Source: Borrelia sp. P9F1
GTDB lineage: Bacteria > Spirochaetota > Spirochaetia > Borreliales > Borreliaceae
Direction: 5' to 3'
Assembly (NCBI RefSeq): GCF_030436115.1
Contig: NZ_CP129413.1
Span: forward strand, 1-36,508
DNA: 36,508 bases
Position 1 is the stretch's first letter, and every line of letters starts with the position of its first letter. The notes under the pieces are model-generated. The model was not told the DNA's origin. It saw only the letters and a program-made list of their open reading frames with translations, and made no database searches. The translations under genes and the position numbers were made by a program. This document shows, piece after piece, positions 22,790 through 31,660 of this stretch.

Positions 22790-24700
22790 ATGAATCTGGA
22801 GAAGTTAGAACAATATTTGAAGAGTTTTGAAAGTGTTCTTGATAAGAATAAGGTTTTATTAAAATCAGTGATAATCGATCTTGTTAACGAAGAAAATGAA
22901 GAATTTATTGAATTTTTATTTCAAAATGAAGAAATACAAAAAGAATTTTTTAAGGAAATAAAGGGTGCTGTTTTATTTAGAGCAAGACATTTTAAGGCAT
23001 ACTTACTTGAAAAAAATTTTCTGTCAGATAGTTATACTGAATATAAAAATAAAATAGGTCTTTCTATTGATAATTCTTTTCTTGAGGACATTGCGCATAA
23101 AAATATAGTAATTAATTTTCCATTTAAAGATTGTATCCTTGAAGGTGGGATGAGCCGTGAAGAAAAATCAAGAAAAGAGGTCTATTTAAATGAAATCCTT
23201 GCTAGTGAGGACATTCATGTTTTAAAAGAACCCAAAGTCATTACCAATGTCTTAAGGGTTGAAGTAGAAAATTTTATAGGAAATACGGATGATGTTCCTA
23301 GTTGTCAGCTAGCTATAATTAAGAGTAAAACTAAGGAATTTAGAAAGAATGACAATTTATTGATTAAGGGTAACAATTTGATGGCACTTTATTCTTTGCT
23401 TCCAAAATTTAGAGGAAAGGTTAAGCTTATTTATATAGACCCTCCGTACAATACTAGAAATGATAGGTTTGCGTATAATGATAATTTTAATCATTCTACT
23501 TGGCTAGTATTTATGAAAAACAGATTAGAAGTAGCAAAGCAATTGCTAAGAGAAGACGGTGCAATTTTCGTTTCAATTGATGACAATGAACAAGCTTATC
23601 TTAAAGTATTAATGGATGAAATTTTTGGAAGAGATAATTTTATCCATAATATAGTTTGGGAAAAAAAATACTCTCCTGCTAACGATTCTAGATGGATTAG
23701 CGCTACTCACGATATCATAATTTTGTACTCTAAAGAAAAACATTGTTTAAAGCTAAATCTTTTAGAAAGAACTGATAAAATGAACGCAAGATATCTGAAT
23801 TACGATGATGATCCTAGGGGGGAATGGAAACCAGGAGGTTTTTCGGTTAAAACATATACTAAATCTTATGACTATCCAATAGAAACCCCAAGTGGCAAAA
23901 TTGTTTACCCACCAAAAGGATCTTGTTGGCAGACATCTAAAGATAGGTATATAGAATTATTAAAAGATAATAGAATATATTTTGGTAAAAAAAAGGAATC
24001 AAAGCCTCAAATTAAGCAATTTTTATCCGAAGTTAAACAAGGTGTAGTACCTAAAACAATATGGTTGCACAATGAAGTGGGACATAATCAAGTTTCTAAA
24101 GTTGAAATACAAAATCTGTTTCAGGATAAGGTTTTTTCTACTCCGAAACCAGAGGCTTTATTAAAGAGAATAATAGAAATTAGCACATCACCAGGAGATA
24201 TAGTGTTGGATTTTTTTGCAGGAAGTGGAACAACTGGAGCGGTTGCTCACAAGATGGACAGGCGATGGATCTTAGTTGAACAAATGGATTATGTTAAAAA
24301 AATAACTAAGGTGAGACTAGAAAAAGTATTAGAGGGTGAGCAGGGAGGTATCTCAAAGGATTTAGAATATAAAGGAGGAGGATCGTTTGTCTATCTTGAG
24401 CTTAAAGCCTACAATGAAGTGTATAGAGACAAACTATTAAATGTCAATACAAAGGAAGAGATTATAAGAGTAGTAGAAGAAATGAAAAGTAATGCTCTCC
24501 TTAGTTGGCGCAGGCAGTTTGACAAGTTAGATAAAATCGAGTGCCTAGAAAATCCGGAATATTTCAAAAAGGTTATAATTGAGGAAATTTTGGATAAAAA
24601 TATGTATTATGTCCCTGTTGCAGAAATGGAGGATGCTACGTACAACGTGAGTGAAGAAGACAAAGCTATTACTAGGGAGTTCTATGGACAAAAGTATTAA
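22790..24700 (+). CDS. mod: Type III restriction-modification DNA methyltransferase (Mod)
   Basis: 636 aa from the ATG at 22790, preceded by AGAGGTG; a GTG at 22784 overlaps this ribosome site. Motif IV DPPYN at 217-221 comes before motif I DFFAGSGTTG (FAGSG 476-480), the beta-class order of type III Mod and related N6-adenine methyltransferases. Around residue 245 is the family block WLVFMKNRLEVAKQLLREDG. The region between, ~300-430, is the variable target-recognition part. Mod binds the site, methylates one strand and guides Res. It overlaps the res gene by 17 bp. The frame is clean, so the enzyme should be active. Type III systems are not typical of B. burgdorferi plasmids. Confidence 0.93.
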   Translation: MNLEKLEQYLKSFESVLDKNKVLLKSVIIDLVNEENEEFIEFLFQNEEIQKEFFKEIKGAVLFRARHFKAYLLEKNFLSDSYTEYKNKIGLSIDNSFLEDIAHKNIVINFPFKDCILEGGMSREEKSRKEVYLNEILASEDIHVLKEPKVITNVLRVEVENFIGNTDDVPSCQLAIIKSKTKEFRKNDNLLIKGNNLMALYSLLPKFRGKVKLIYIDPPYNTRNDRFAYNDNFNHSTWLVFMKNRLEVAKQLLREDGAIFVSIDDNEQAYLKVLMDEIFGRDNFIHNIVWEKKYSPANDSRWISATHDIIILYSKEKHCLKLNLLERTDKMNARYLNYDDDPRGEWKPGGFSVKTYTKSYDYPIETPSGKIVYPPKGSCWQTSKDRYIELLKDNRIYFGKKKESKPQIKQFLSEVKQGVVPKTIWLHNEVGHNQVSKVEIQNLFQDKVFSTPKPEALLKRIIEISTSPGDIVLDFFAGSGTTGAVAHKMDRRWILVEQMDYVKKITKVRLEKVLEGEQGGISKDLEYKGGGSFVYLELKAYNEVYRDKLLNVNTKEEIIRVVEEMKSNALLSWRRQFDKLDKIECLENPEYFKKVIIEEILDKNMYYVPVAEMEDATYNVSEEDKAITREFYGQKY

Positions 24701-27308
24701 CACAAACTTACTTCAAGAAAATCTTGAGAAAGAATTTGGTACTAGAAATATTATCAATGTAAAGACTCCTTATTTTATTAAAGAGAATTTAAGGCATGGT
24801 TTAAGAGGATATCAGGAAGATGCATTAAAATATTTTATTGCCTATGATAAGGATTATGTTAAAGATAAAAACTTAAGGTTTCATGTGCTTTTTAATATGG
24901 CAACGGGAAGTGGTAAGACTTTAATGATGGCTACTTTAATTCTTTATCTTTACGAGAAAGGGTACAGGAATTTTTTATTTTTTGTAAATTCATCCGGCGT
25001 TATTGAGAAAACTAAGTGTAATTTTTTGAATCTAAGTTCCAATAAATATTTATTTAAAGACAAAATTGAAATAAAAGGAAAACAAGTTGAGATAAGAAAT
25101 GTATTAAATTTTCAGAGTTGTTACGACACAGATGCAATTAACTTATGTATTACTACTATCCAAAAACTCCACTCTGACATAATTATTGAGAAGGAAAACA
25201 AGATTACCATGCTTGATTTTAAAGACACTCCTATTGTATTAATAGCAGATGAGGCTCATCATTTTAATACAGAAACAAAGTCTATGCAAAAAAATATGGA
25301 TTTTGGAAACATAAAACCTAACTGGGAAAATACAGTTATGAATATTTTTAATGTTAATGATAACAATATTCTACTTGAATTTACGGCGACCATTGACCTT
25401 AAGAATTCTTACATCAAAAATAAGTATTTGGATAAAATTATATTTCAGTACGATCTTAAGAAATTTAGGGAAGATAAATATTCGAAGGAAATAAAGATTC
25501 TAAAGTGTTCTTTATCAAATAAAGAATTAATATTACAAGCTATTTTAGTTAGTCAGTATAAACAAGATATTGCTATAAGAGAGGGTAAGATAGGCCCTTT
25601 TAAACCCGTAATACTTTTTAAATCTCAAAATATTGAAAAATCCAATGAAAATAATAGGCTTTTTAATGAAATTGTTGACAAGCTTTCTTTTAAAGACATC
25701 GAAGATTTAAGGTTAAAGACAGTAGATGATGAAGATAACATAATAAAAAATATGTATATTTATTTTAAAAACAGCTATCTATCTTTAGATGATTTAATTG
25801 ATAAACTTAAAAGTAATTTTCGACAAGAAAGAACTTTAAATATGAATAATGACTTAAACAAAGATATTGATAAGTTAACGAGTAAGGAAAAAGCAGCTGT
25901 TTTAGATCACAGCCATAAGTTAAATTCTTTAGAAGAAAATGAAATAAGAGCTATTTTTGTCGTAAATAAGCTTGATGAAGGTTGGGATGTCTTAAACCTT
26001 TTTGATATAGTAAGACTTTATGAAACTAGAGTGGGTACCGATAGAATTAATCATAGTACTGTATCAGAAGCACAACTTATCGGGAGGGGAGCTAGGTATT
26101 ATCCTTTTGAATTTGATGAATATGATAAATACAAGAGAAAATTTGACGATGAGGTGGAAGATAATGAGCTTAAGTTGCTTGAGACTCTACACTATCACAG
26201 TTTTTATGATTCTAAATTTATTAATGATTTAAAACGAGAATTAAAGGATCAAGGCCTTATAGAAGACGAAAAAGTTTATAATATCCCTTTCCATCTTAAA
26301 AAAGATTTAAATATTAAACCTTATATCTATACTAACAAGAGAATGAAAAGAATTTCAGAAGATTATATTAAAATGACGGAGGGGTCAAAAGGCAAGATTG
26401 AATACTTTGAATACAAGATTAAGAGTGGGATCGTTGAAGAGGAATTGCTTTATTCAGAAGATGACCCCAATGCATTAGATAGTAGCTGTTCTTTATTATT
26501 GTCTAAAATAGATGTAAATATCATAAGAAATGCTTTCTTATCGAAAGGCATTTCTTTTGATAAGGTAAAAAAATATTATAACTTATCCTCTATGAAAGAA
26601 TTTATAAAAGATTATTTGGGTAATTTCTATATTAGGTTTATTCAAAAAAAGAAAACAAAGCCAGATATAAGAAATAAAGATATATTAGATGCCATTAGTG
26701 ATAAGATCATTCCTTTCGTTTTCAAACTGCTGAATGAAAATGAAAAGCTGTCTTATTGTGGTTCCACAGAATGGAAGAGTGACCCTTTTAAAAATTTCTT
26801 TGGTAACCCTAAGGTCTTAAAGAGATCAAAAAAAAGTGAGTACGATAGTGCTAAGGAAATGGAGGAGTATTTAAAGGACAAGTCATGGTTTGTTCAAAAT
26901 ACAATAGATGCTACAAGTTATGAAAAAAAGTTTATAGAAGATTTTTCTAATGATATATGTCCTGAACTTAAAACAAAATTTAATACAGAAAAGATATTTT
27001 TAATTAGAAATGAATTGCAAGTTCCCATTTATGACTACAGAGAAGGAAGAAAGTTTTATCCTGATTTTTTGCTCTTAATATCTGGACAGCTAACTCATCA
27101 AATATTTATTGAAATAAAAGGCGAGCTTTTTAAGGAAAAAGATGAATGGAAAGAAAAATTTTTAATAGCAATAAAAGATGGAATAACCAAGGTAGATAAA
27201 CTTGATTGCAATATAGGAAATGAACACGACATAAGAGGATTGCAATTTATAGACGATAACACCAGTCCAGAAGAAATTTTGACATGGATTCATGAGGTTA
27301 ATCAATAA
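24684..27308 (+). CDS. res: Type III restriction enzyme, helicase-nuclease subunit (Res)
   Basis: 874 aa from the ATG at 24684 (AGGGAG upstream), overlapping the end of mod, so translation is coupled. It has an SF2 helicase core: Walker A ATGSGKT (K78), DEAH box (189-192), motif III EFTATID, and motif VI region QLIGRGARY with VVNKLDEGWDV before it. The C-terminal nuclease has PD at 793-794 and E810-I-K812, the PD-(D/E)xK site. With Mod it would translocate or slide on DNA between two unmethylated sites and cut beside one. All key residues are present and there is no frameshift. It is a barrier to incoming plasmid or phage DNA. Confidence 0.93.
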   Translation: MDKSINTNLLQENLEKEFGTRNIINVKTPYFIKENLRHGLRGYQEDALKYFIAYDKDYVKDKNLRFHVLFNMATGSGKTLMMATLILYLYEKGYRNFLFFVNSSGVIEKTKCNFLNLSSNKYLFKDKIEIKGKQVEIRNVLNFQSCYDTDAINLCITTIQKLHSDIIIEKENKITMLDFKDTPIVLIADEAHHFNTETKSMQKNMDFGNIKPNWENTVMNIFNVNDNNILLEFTATIDLKNSYIKNKYLDKIIFQYDLKKFREDKYSKEIKILKCSLSNKELILQAILVSQYKQDIAIREGKIGPFKPVILFKSQNIEKSNENNRLFNEIVDKLSFKDIEDLRLKTVDDEDNIIKNMYIYFKNSYLSLDDLIDKLKSNFRQERTLNMNNDLNKDIDKLTSKEKAAVLDHSHKLNSLEENEIRAIFVVNKLDEGWDVLNLFDIVRLYETRVGTDRINHSTVSEAQLIGRGARYYPFEFDEYDKYKRKFDDEVEDNELKLLETLHYHSFYDSKFINDLKRELKDQGLIEDEKVYNIPFHLKKDLNIKPYIYTNKRMKRISEDYIKMTEGSKGKIEYFEYKIKSGIVEEELLYSEDDPNALDSSCSLLLSKIDVNIIRNAFLSKGISFDKVKKYYNLSSMKEFIKDYLGNFYIRFIQKKKTKPDIRNKDILDAISDKIIPFVFKLLNENEKLSYCGSTEWKSDPFKNFFGNPKVLKRSKKSEYDSAKEMEEYLKDKSWFVQNTIDATSYEKKFIEDFSNDICPELKTKFNTEKIFLIRNELQVPIYDYREGRKFYPDFLLLISGQLTHQIFIEIKGELFKEKDEWKEKFLIAIKDGITKVDKLDCNIGNEHDIRGLQFIDDNTSPEEILTWIHEVNQ

Positions 27309-27777
27309 ATTAAAACACTCTGATTCAATTTCTTAATGAAAAATAAGAGAACGTTAAGAAAAACTATAGCCTTATAAATTGTGTATTCCTGGAATACATT
27401 TTTTCTGAGTTTGCTACACTCAACTATTCATATAGCAAAGTACGGCACAAGGTCGTAGTTTTGCCCATAGGAGTGGGCAAAACCCACAATAGCGCTTGAA
27501 GTGTGTTAGCTTAGATGCCCTATAACTAAAAAGGATAATGATGCGTCATTGTTTAGATACACTAAATCGGCTGTAAATTACGGTTTTGTAAAGCTATTTA
27601 AGTCATTTATTGACATTTACGATAAGAGAGAACAAGCATAATGGACTATGGGAAATAAGAAGTTATTATACAAATACTGTTTTTGATTTTAGATGTGGTT
27701 TCTCCACTCATAATTTAAACCCCTGCCTTTTAATTTTTCCTTCTTGATTTTAATCCATATGTCTAAATGTAGTCTGT
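27309..27777. other. Non-coding stretch after res
   Basis: No gene. It contains the hairpin at 27458-27483. Confidence 0.4.
27458..27483. terminator. Strong hairpin downstream of res
   Basis: Perfect 10-bp stem GTTTTGCCCA / TGGGCAAAAC, 6-base loop. It lacks a long T run and lies 150 bp beyond res, so its role as terminator is uncertain. Confidence 0.45.
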
Positions 27778-28080
27778 AGTGATGATAATGTAAAAGATAA
27801 GATAAAGTCACTTGAGGAAAAGCTAGTTGCATGCGCAAATGAGTTTAGAGTTAAGATAGATGGACTTTATACTAAAGATGGACACCGCTAAGAGTGAACT
27901 AGTGAACTTATTGAGATGGGGGGAAGTAAGAAAAGAGCTTAATGACAGGATAGATAAACTAGACGCTAGGATATATTCTGTTAGGAGTGATAGAAGATAA
28001 GATAGTAAACTAGACGGTAGGATAGAGATAAACTTGGTGGTAAGATATAGAAAGTAAAGGGGGTTTATATCTATACTTAC
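27778..28080 (+). pseudogene. Decayed Bdr gene
   Basis: Repeat-type sense (KSLEEKL, RVKIDGLYTKD, LNDRIDKLDARI) appears in shifting frames with stops, ending in a trace of the C-terminal membrane region. It is followed closely by an intact Bdr gene. Confidence 0.6.
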
Positions 28081-28104
28081 TGTTGGTTATGAGGGGGGGG
28101 TTGT

Positions 28105-28515
28105 ATGAATACAGTAGAACGTGTTTCCGATTATGATTATGTAAGACAAGTATTTCTAGATAAGGGTTTTCCAGAAGAGGTTATTCAGTACGTATTAATA
28201 CGCAATGCTAATTATAATTATGAGAATTTACGAATTAGGATGTCTGCTCTTGAAGATCAGATGGTTGCCATTAGGAATGCACTAGAGAAGGTTGATGGGA
28301 AAATAGAAAGTGTTAGAAGAGAGCTTGTTGTAGAGATAAAAGAAAGCAGAAATGAGCTTAATGGAAAAATAGATAAACTAGACGAGAAAATAGAAAGTAA
28401 GATTGATAAGTCGATAGGAGCAGCGATAAGACCGCTTTACTGGATATTTGGGTTTATATCCACATTTACTGTTGGTGTTTTCGTAGCATTGCTCACGATA
28501 CTTTTCAAGCAGTAA
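28105..28515 (+). CDS. Bdr protein (Borrelia direct-repeat family)
   Basis: 136 aa; GGGGGGG stretch upstream of the ATG serves as a strong ribosome site. The N-terminal block FLDKGFPEEVIQYVLIRNAN then YNYENL is the classical Bdr N-terminus. A short charged repeat/coiled coil follows (ELNGKIDKLDEKIESKIDKS). The C-terminus PLYWIFGFISTF ... FVALLTILFKQ is one membrane anchor. Bdr proteins sit in the inner membrane with the repeat region in the cytoplasm; their role is unknown. The 3' half of the gene is duplicated at 29979-30220. Confidence 0.88.
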   Translation: MNTVERVSDYDYVRQVFLDKGFPEEVIQYVLIRNANYNYENLRIRMSALEDQMVAIRNALEKVDGKIESVRRELVVEIKESRNELNGKIDKLDEKIESKIDKSIGAAIRPLYWIFGFISTFTVGVFVALLTILFKQ

Positions 28516-28746
28516 ATATCATCTACTAGCTACTCTTGCCTTATGCATTTCATATGTTGATAAGTAGTTGGGATTGAAAATGATCTTACCCTGTATTTCT
28601 TTTAAGTTTTCTTTAATAATAGATTCTAGTATTTTAAATTTTTCTTTATCAAACTTGTTTCCAGTCATGTTTTTGTTTCCAGTTGCGTTGGAATTAAATG
28701 TCGCCTCTAGTGATTTATATTTAAGAACATTTTTAATATTTTCTCT
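28304..28746. repeat. Direct repeat copy A flanking pncA (copy B 29979-30433)
   Basis: The 3' part of a Bdr gene plus the 3' part of the converging 140-aa gene are repeated in the same orientation on the other side of pncA, with few changes and one short insertion difference in each copy. Confidence 0.8.
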
Positions 28747-28748
28747 TT
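28523..28748 (-). pseudogene. Truncated copy of the 140-aa gene at 30224-30646
   Basis: The minus strand matches the last ~70 codons of the 140-aa gene (KFDKEKFKILESIIKENLKE ... MHKARVASR), with a ~15-base insertion near 28670. The 5' half is missing. Confidence 0.75.
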
Positions 28749-28766
28749 GAAATTTTTACTTTGATT

Positions 28767-28934
28767 TTATACCTTTTGATACATAACAGGGTTTACAAGC
28801 TCACCATTATGGGTGTTAGTCTCTGTGTGATTATCTTTTTTAGAGAAAAGGCGACCAAAGGGATTTAGGTAGAATTTATAGTTGTGGAGTTCAGTTACCT
28901 TTGCCCTTGGGGGCTTTATGCGTCGAAGTTTCAT
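28767..28934 (-). CDS. 55-aa ORF translationally coupled to pncA, probably truncated
   Basis: The ATG at 28934 overlaps the pncA stop (ATGA). It codes MKLRRIKPPRAKVTELHNYK ... GELVNPVMYQKV. Basic start, no membrane segment. The frame ends about 20 bp before the direct-repeat copy at 28304-28746, so it may be the 5' part of a longer gene cut off when that repeat arrived. Family unknown. Confidence 0.5.
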   Translation of the reverse strand: MKLRRIKPPRAKVTELHNYKFYLNPFGRLFSKKDNHTETNTHNGELVNPVMYQKV

Positions 28935-29554
28935 AGGGGTAGTTGAAGCATGTCGGGTATTTGCTTTGATGTGCAGGTTAGGATCCCTAGTTTTTTGAGT
29001 TCTTTTATTGTAGCTTTAGGGGAGGGAGATATGCCTCTTACGGTGTCAGCAACCAAATATGACCGTAGGCCTAGACTGTGGGCGTCAATTATTGTCGCCT
29101 TAACACAGAAGTCCAGTGCCAAACCTGCCACAAAGACCGTATCGATGGAGTTGGACCTAAGGTAGGCAAGGAGACCCGTTTGAGTTTTTTTGGTGTGGTC
29201 ATCGTAGAATCCACTGTAGCTATCAGAGTTTTTGTTCTGGCCTTTGAAAAAGACGGCTTTTATTTTTTCGGTATTTAGATCTTTCGGAAAATCTGATCCC
29301 CATGTGTTTCGAATACAATGCACGGGCCAACCTTTATTGTTATTGTTTGTTAGGAAGCTTGTGTGGTTTTCGCAATGCCAGTCTTTAGTGGCGACAACAT
29401 GAACAAAATAGCTTTGAAGTTGATTTAATAAAGGAATAATTTCGTTACCTTGGGGTACAGGGAGGGCACCTGATTCCAGGAAGTCGTTTTGAATATCTAC
29501 TAAAACCAGTGCAGAATTCTTTAAAATAAAATTAAATTGGGGGATGGTACTCAT
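28931..29554 (-). CDS. pncA: Nicotinamidase
   Basis: 207 aa from the ATG at 29554; the frame is open further upstream but the family starts here, and no strong ribosome site is seen. The catalytic triad is visible: D20 (LVDIQNDF), K104 (FFKG) and C150 (GLALDFCVKAT). The metal ligands D58, H60 and H79 are in KDWH and WPVHC. The enzyme hydrolyses nicotinamide to nicotinate for NAD salvage. In B. burgdorferi the homologue BBE22 on lp25 is needed for growth in mammals, so this gene could make the plasmid indispensable. It sits between direct repeats that could delete it by recombination. Confidence 0.93.
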   Translation of the reverse strand: MSTIPQFNFILKNSALVLVDIQNDFLESGALPVPQGNEIIPLLNQLQSYFVHVVATKDWHCENHTSFLTNNNNKGWPVHCIRNTWGSDFPKDLNTEKIKAVFFKGQNKNSDSYSGFYDDHTKKTQTGLLAYLRSNSIDTVFVAGLALDFCVKATIIDAHSLGLRSYLVADTVRGISPSPKATIKELKKLGILTCTSKQIPDMLQLPL

Positions 29555-29645
29555 GGAATTAATTATATCTAAAATTGTGTCGTGATGATAACTAAGGTGG
29601 AGATTTATTAGATAAATTAATATGAATAAGATATCATTACTAAAA

Positions 29646-29677
29646 TAGCTCAAATAAATTTTATTTACTTGAGCTAT
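29646..29677. terminator. Imperfect hairpin upstream of pncA
   Basis: TAGCTCAAATAAA pairs with TTTATTTACTTGAGCTA apart from a two-base bulge. It lies upstream of pncA, so it may be a terminator for plus-strand transcription or an operator. Bases 29678-29920 hold no gene. Confidence 0.4.
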
Positions 29678-29920
29678 CTATCTGTAGTTTCTCTTAAGTT
29701 TATCTTAAAGGAATAGAGAATAAAGCTTTAAACCACCCCTATAACTGTAAAATAGGTACATGCTTAAGATTAAAAAAATCAGATTAATTAGCCCCATATG
29801 ATGACTTTTGTATAGGAAACTAACTGATGAAACATATATGTCTTTCAAATAAAAAGCTGCACACCAGTGAATAGCCACCGAGGTGCGACTGAAGAATTAC
29901 ACTAAGTAGCAACTAAACCA

Positions 29921-30220
29921 GTGAAAGGAAGCAAACAGTGTCAAAATATGAGATTGAAAGATAGTTTATTAGTTAAAATAGAAAGTGTTAGAAATGAGCT
30001 TAATGGCAGAATAGATAAACTAGATGAGAAAATAGAAAGACTGGATGAGAAAATAGAAAGACTAGATGGGAAAATAGAAAAACTAGACGAGAAAATAGAA
30101 AGTAAGATTGATAAGTCGATAGGAGCAGCGATAAGACCGCTTTACTGGATATTTGGGTTTATATCCACGTTTACTTTTGGTGTTTTCTTAGCATTGCTTA
30201 CGATACTTTTCAAGCAGTAA
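29921..30220 (+). CDS. Truncated Bdr protein
   Basis: 99 aa as read from a GTG; an ATG at 29948 is an alternative start. It lacks the classical Bdr N-terminus (FLDKGF...) and starts in the repeat region (RIDKLDEKIERLDEKIERLD), with more repeat units than the gene at 28105. The same C-terminal anchor is present (PLYWIFGFISTFTFGVFLAL). Probably a remnant created by the duplication around pncA. It may still be expressed, but no ribosome site is visible. Confidence 0.6.
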   Translation: MKGSKQCQNMRLKDSLLVKIESVRNELNGRIDKLDEKIERLDEKIERLDGKIEKLDEKIESKIDKSIGAAIRPLYWIFGFISTFTFGVFLALLTILFKQ

Positions 30221-30433
30221 ATATCATCTACTAGCTACTCTTGCCTCATGCATTTCATATGTTGATAAGTAGTTGGGATTGAAAATGATCTTACCTTGTA
30301 TTTCTTTTAAATTTTCTTTAATGATAGATTCTAGTATTTTAAATTTTTCTTTATCAAACTTGTTTCCAGTCGTGTTGGAATTAAAAGTTACTTCCAGTGT
30401 TTTATATTTAAGAACATTTTTAATATTTTCTCT
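29979..30433. repeat. Direct repeat copy B flanking pncA
   Basis: Partner of 28304-28746, same orientation. It covers the end of the Bdr fragment and the 3' half of the 140-aa gene. Confidence 0.8.
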
Positions 30434-30646
30434 ATTAATTAAAAGAGCATGCAGTATTGTAAAGAGCACCTCAGAGTATTGTTTTGATTTAAGTTTATGA
30501 AGTAGCATTTTATGCAGGTCAGGTATTATAATCCCTTTTATAACAAAATCCTTGTAGTATTCATCCCCGTTCTCTTGTATTACCGTAAACCCGTCTTCAG
30601 CCTCCGCTAGCTCTCTTGAATGTATTACATTCTCCTGAGTTATCAT
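30224..30646 (-). CDS. Hypothetical plasmid/prophage protein
   Basis: 140 aa from the ATG at 30646, converging on the Bdr fragment with only 3 bp between stops. N-terminal acidic part (AEAEDGFTVIQENGDEYYKD), then a helical region (LHKMLLHKLKSKQYSEVLFT). No membrane segment or motif I recognise. Its 3' half is duplicated at 28523-28748. A Bdr gene converging on this gene seems to be a unit that moves or duplicates together. Confidence 0.6.
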   Translation of the reverse strand: MITQENVIHSRELAEAEDGFTVIQENGDEYYKDFVIKGIIIPDLHKMLLHKLKSKQYSEVLFTILHALLINRENIKNVLKYKTLEVTFNSNTTGNKFDKEKFKILESIIKENLKEIQGKIIFNPNYLSTYEMHEARVASR

Positions 30647-30743
30647 TGTGGCCTCTTTAAGTTTGTCGATTGATGCGACAATGACTTGTATTATTTTTTT
30701 AAATCTAACTTTTGATAAGGTTTTTGCAGCATCAAGTGACTGT

Positions 30744-31052
30744 ATGAGTAGGTCTGGGTATAAGAAGAAGAGTGTCAGTGCAGATCAAGTTTCAGTTGAT
30801 GTTGGTGCGCGTAAGGTTGCAATTAAGAATAAGGATTCTAGCACTAAACTCATCCTAGAGAAGATTAACAAAAATGTTAATACTCTTCGTGATGAGATTA
30901 GAACAGGTTTGGATGTAAGTGTAACACTTACAAGTACGGCCACAGTAGGAGAAGTTGCAATGGCTGTAACCACTCCTGTTAGAGGTACGGCTAGTAAAAA
31001 TATTAATACTGATACTTATCCTGACAAGGCCATTGATGATCTATTTGTTTAA
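30744..31052 (+). pseudogene. 3' part of a phage-like gene
   Basis: Coding sense from MSRSGYKKKSVSADQVSVDV to YPDKAIDDLFV (102 codons). The frame is open back to 30648, but that upstream part overlaps the divergent gene's start and looks unrelated. A second decayed copy of its 3' end is at 19345-19440 on the minus strand. Family unknown. Confidence 0.45.
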
Positions 31053-31111
31053 AGATGAAAGAGATTAGTATGTTAAAATTAAGCTAGGGTGTGGCAGGTA
31101 AGGAGTTTTGG

Positions 31112-31504
31112 GTGAGTAATCTTGCGCATGAGCGATTACCGGAATATGAGGAAGTAAAGCAAGCATTTCTTGATAAAGGATTTTCTGAAGCAGTATTTCA
31201 GTATGTCTTAGTTCGCAATTCTAATTATAGCTATGATAATTTGCAAGTTAGAATGACTGTTCTTGAGAAGCAAATGGTAGCTCTTAGTGGGGATGTGAAG
31301 AAAGGCATTGACAAGTTAGATGCTAAGGATGGTGCAGGTAGGAGTGAGCTTAAGGGTGATATTAAGGCTAAGATTGAGGAACTTAAGACTGAGCTTAATG
31401 CCAAGATTCTAGTAAGTGAGAAATCGATTAGGGAAGTGATGTACCCGATTTATTGGGTGTTAGTGCTTACTTATAAAGGATTAAAGCGTAGTGGAACTCA
31501 TTAG
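31112..31504 (+). CDS. Bdr protein lacking its membrane anchor
   Basis: 130 aa from a GTG at 31112, which has AAGGAG 6-10 bases upstream; the frame opens at 31091, but the family start supports 31112. Classical Bdr N-terminus (FLDKGFSEAVFQYVLVRNSN). The repeat region is short. At the C-terminus the usual PLYWIFGF... membrane segment is replaced by PIYWVLVLTYKGLKRSGTH, suggesting a frameshift or recombination in the last ~20 codons. The end overlaps the opposing 56-aa gene by 24 bp. Confidence 0.75.
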   Translation: MSNLAHERLPEYEEVKQAFLDKGFSEAVFQYVLVRNSNYSYDNLQVRMTVLEKQMVALSGDVKKGIDKLDAKDGAGRSELKGDIKAKIEELKTELNAKILVSEKSIREVMYPIYWVLVLTYKGLKRSGTH

Positions 31505-31651
31505 CATAAAGACTCGCTTGAATAAGTAGAGATTGCGTGGCTTGATATTAATTACTTGCTTTCCTTCATGCTCAAGATTTTCTATGATCTGGTTAATAGC
31601 ATTTGATAAATCTTCAGAACTATTAAAACTTCCAGTAGTCATTACTCTCAT
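31481..31651 (-). CDS. Small protein downstream of the resolvase
   Basis: 56 aa. ATG at 31651 with AAGGAG 6 bases upstream, and only 9 bp beyond the resolvase stop, so the two are co-transcribed. Sequence MRVMTTGSFNSSEDLSNAIN then QIIENLEHEGKQVINIKPRN. It resembles, from memory, a small conserved cp32 protein with a TTG-F-N...NLE-GK-VI pattern, but its C-terminus looks replaced (LYLFKRVFMLMSSTTL). A decayed copy lies at 12767-12835. Too short for most gene callers. Confidence 0.6.
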   Translation of the reverse strand: MRVMTTGSFNSSEDLSNAINQIIENLEHEGKQVINIKPRNLYLFKRVFMLMSSTTL

Positions 31652-31660
31652 AAACTCTCC

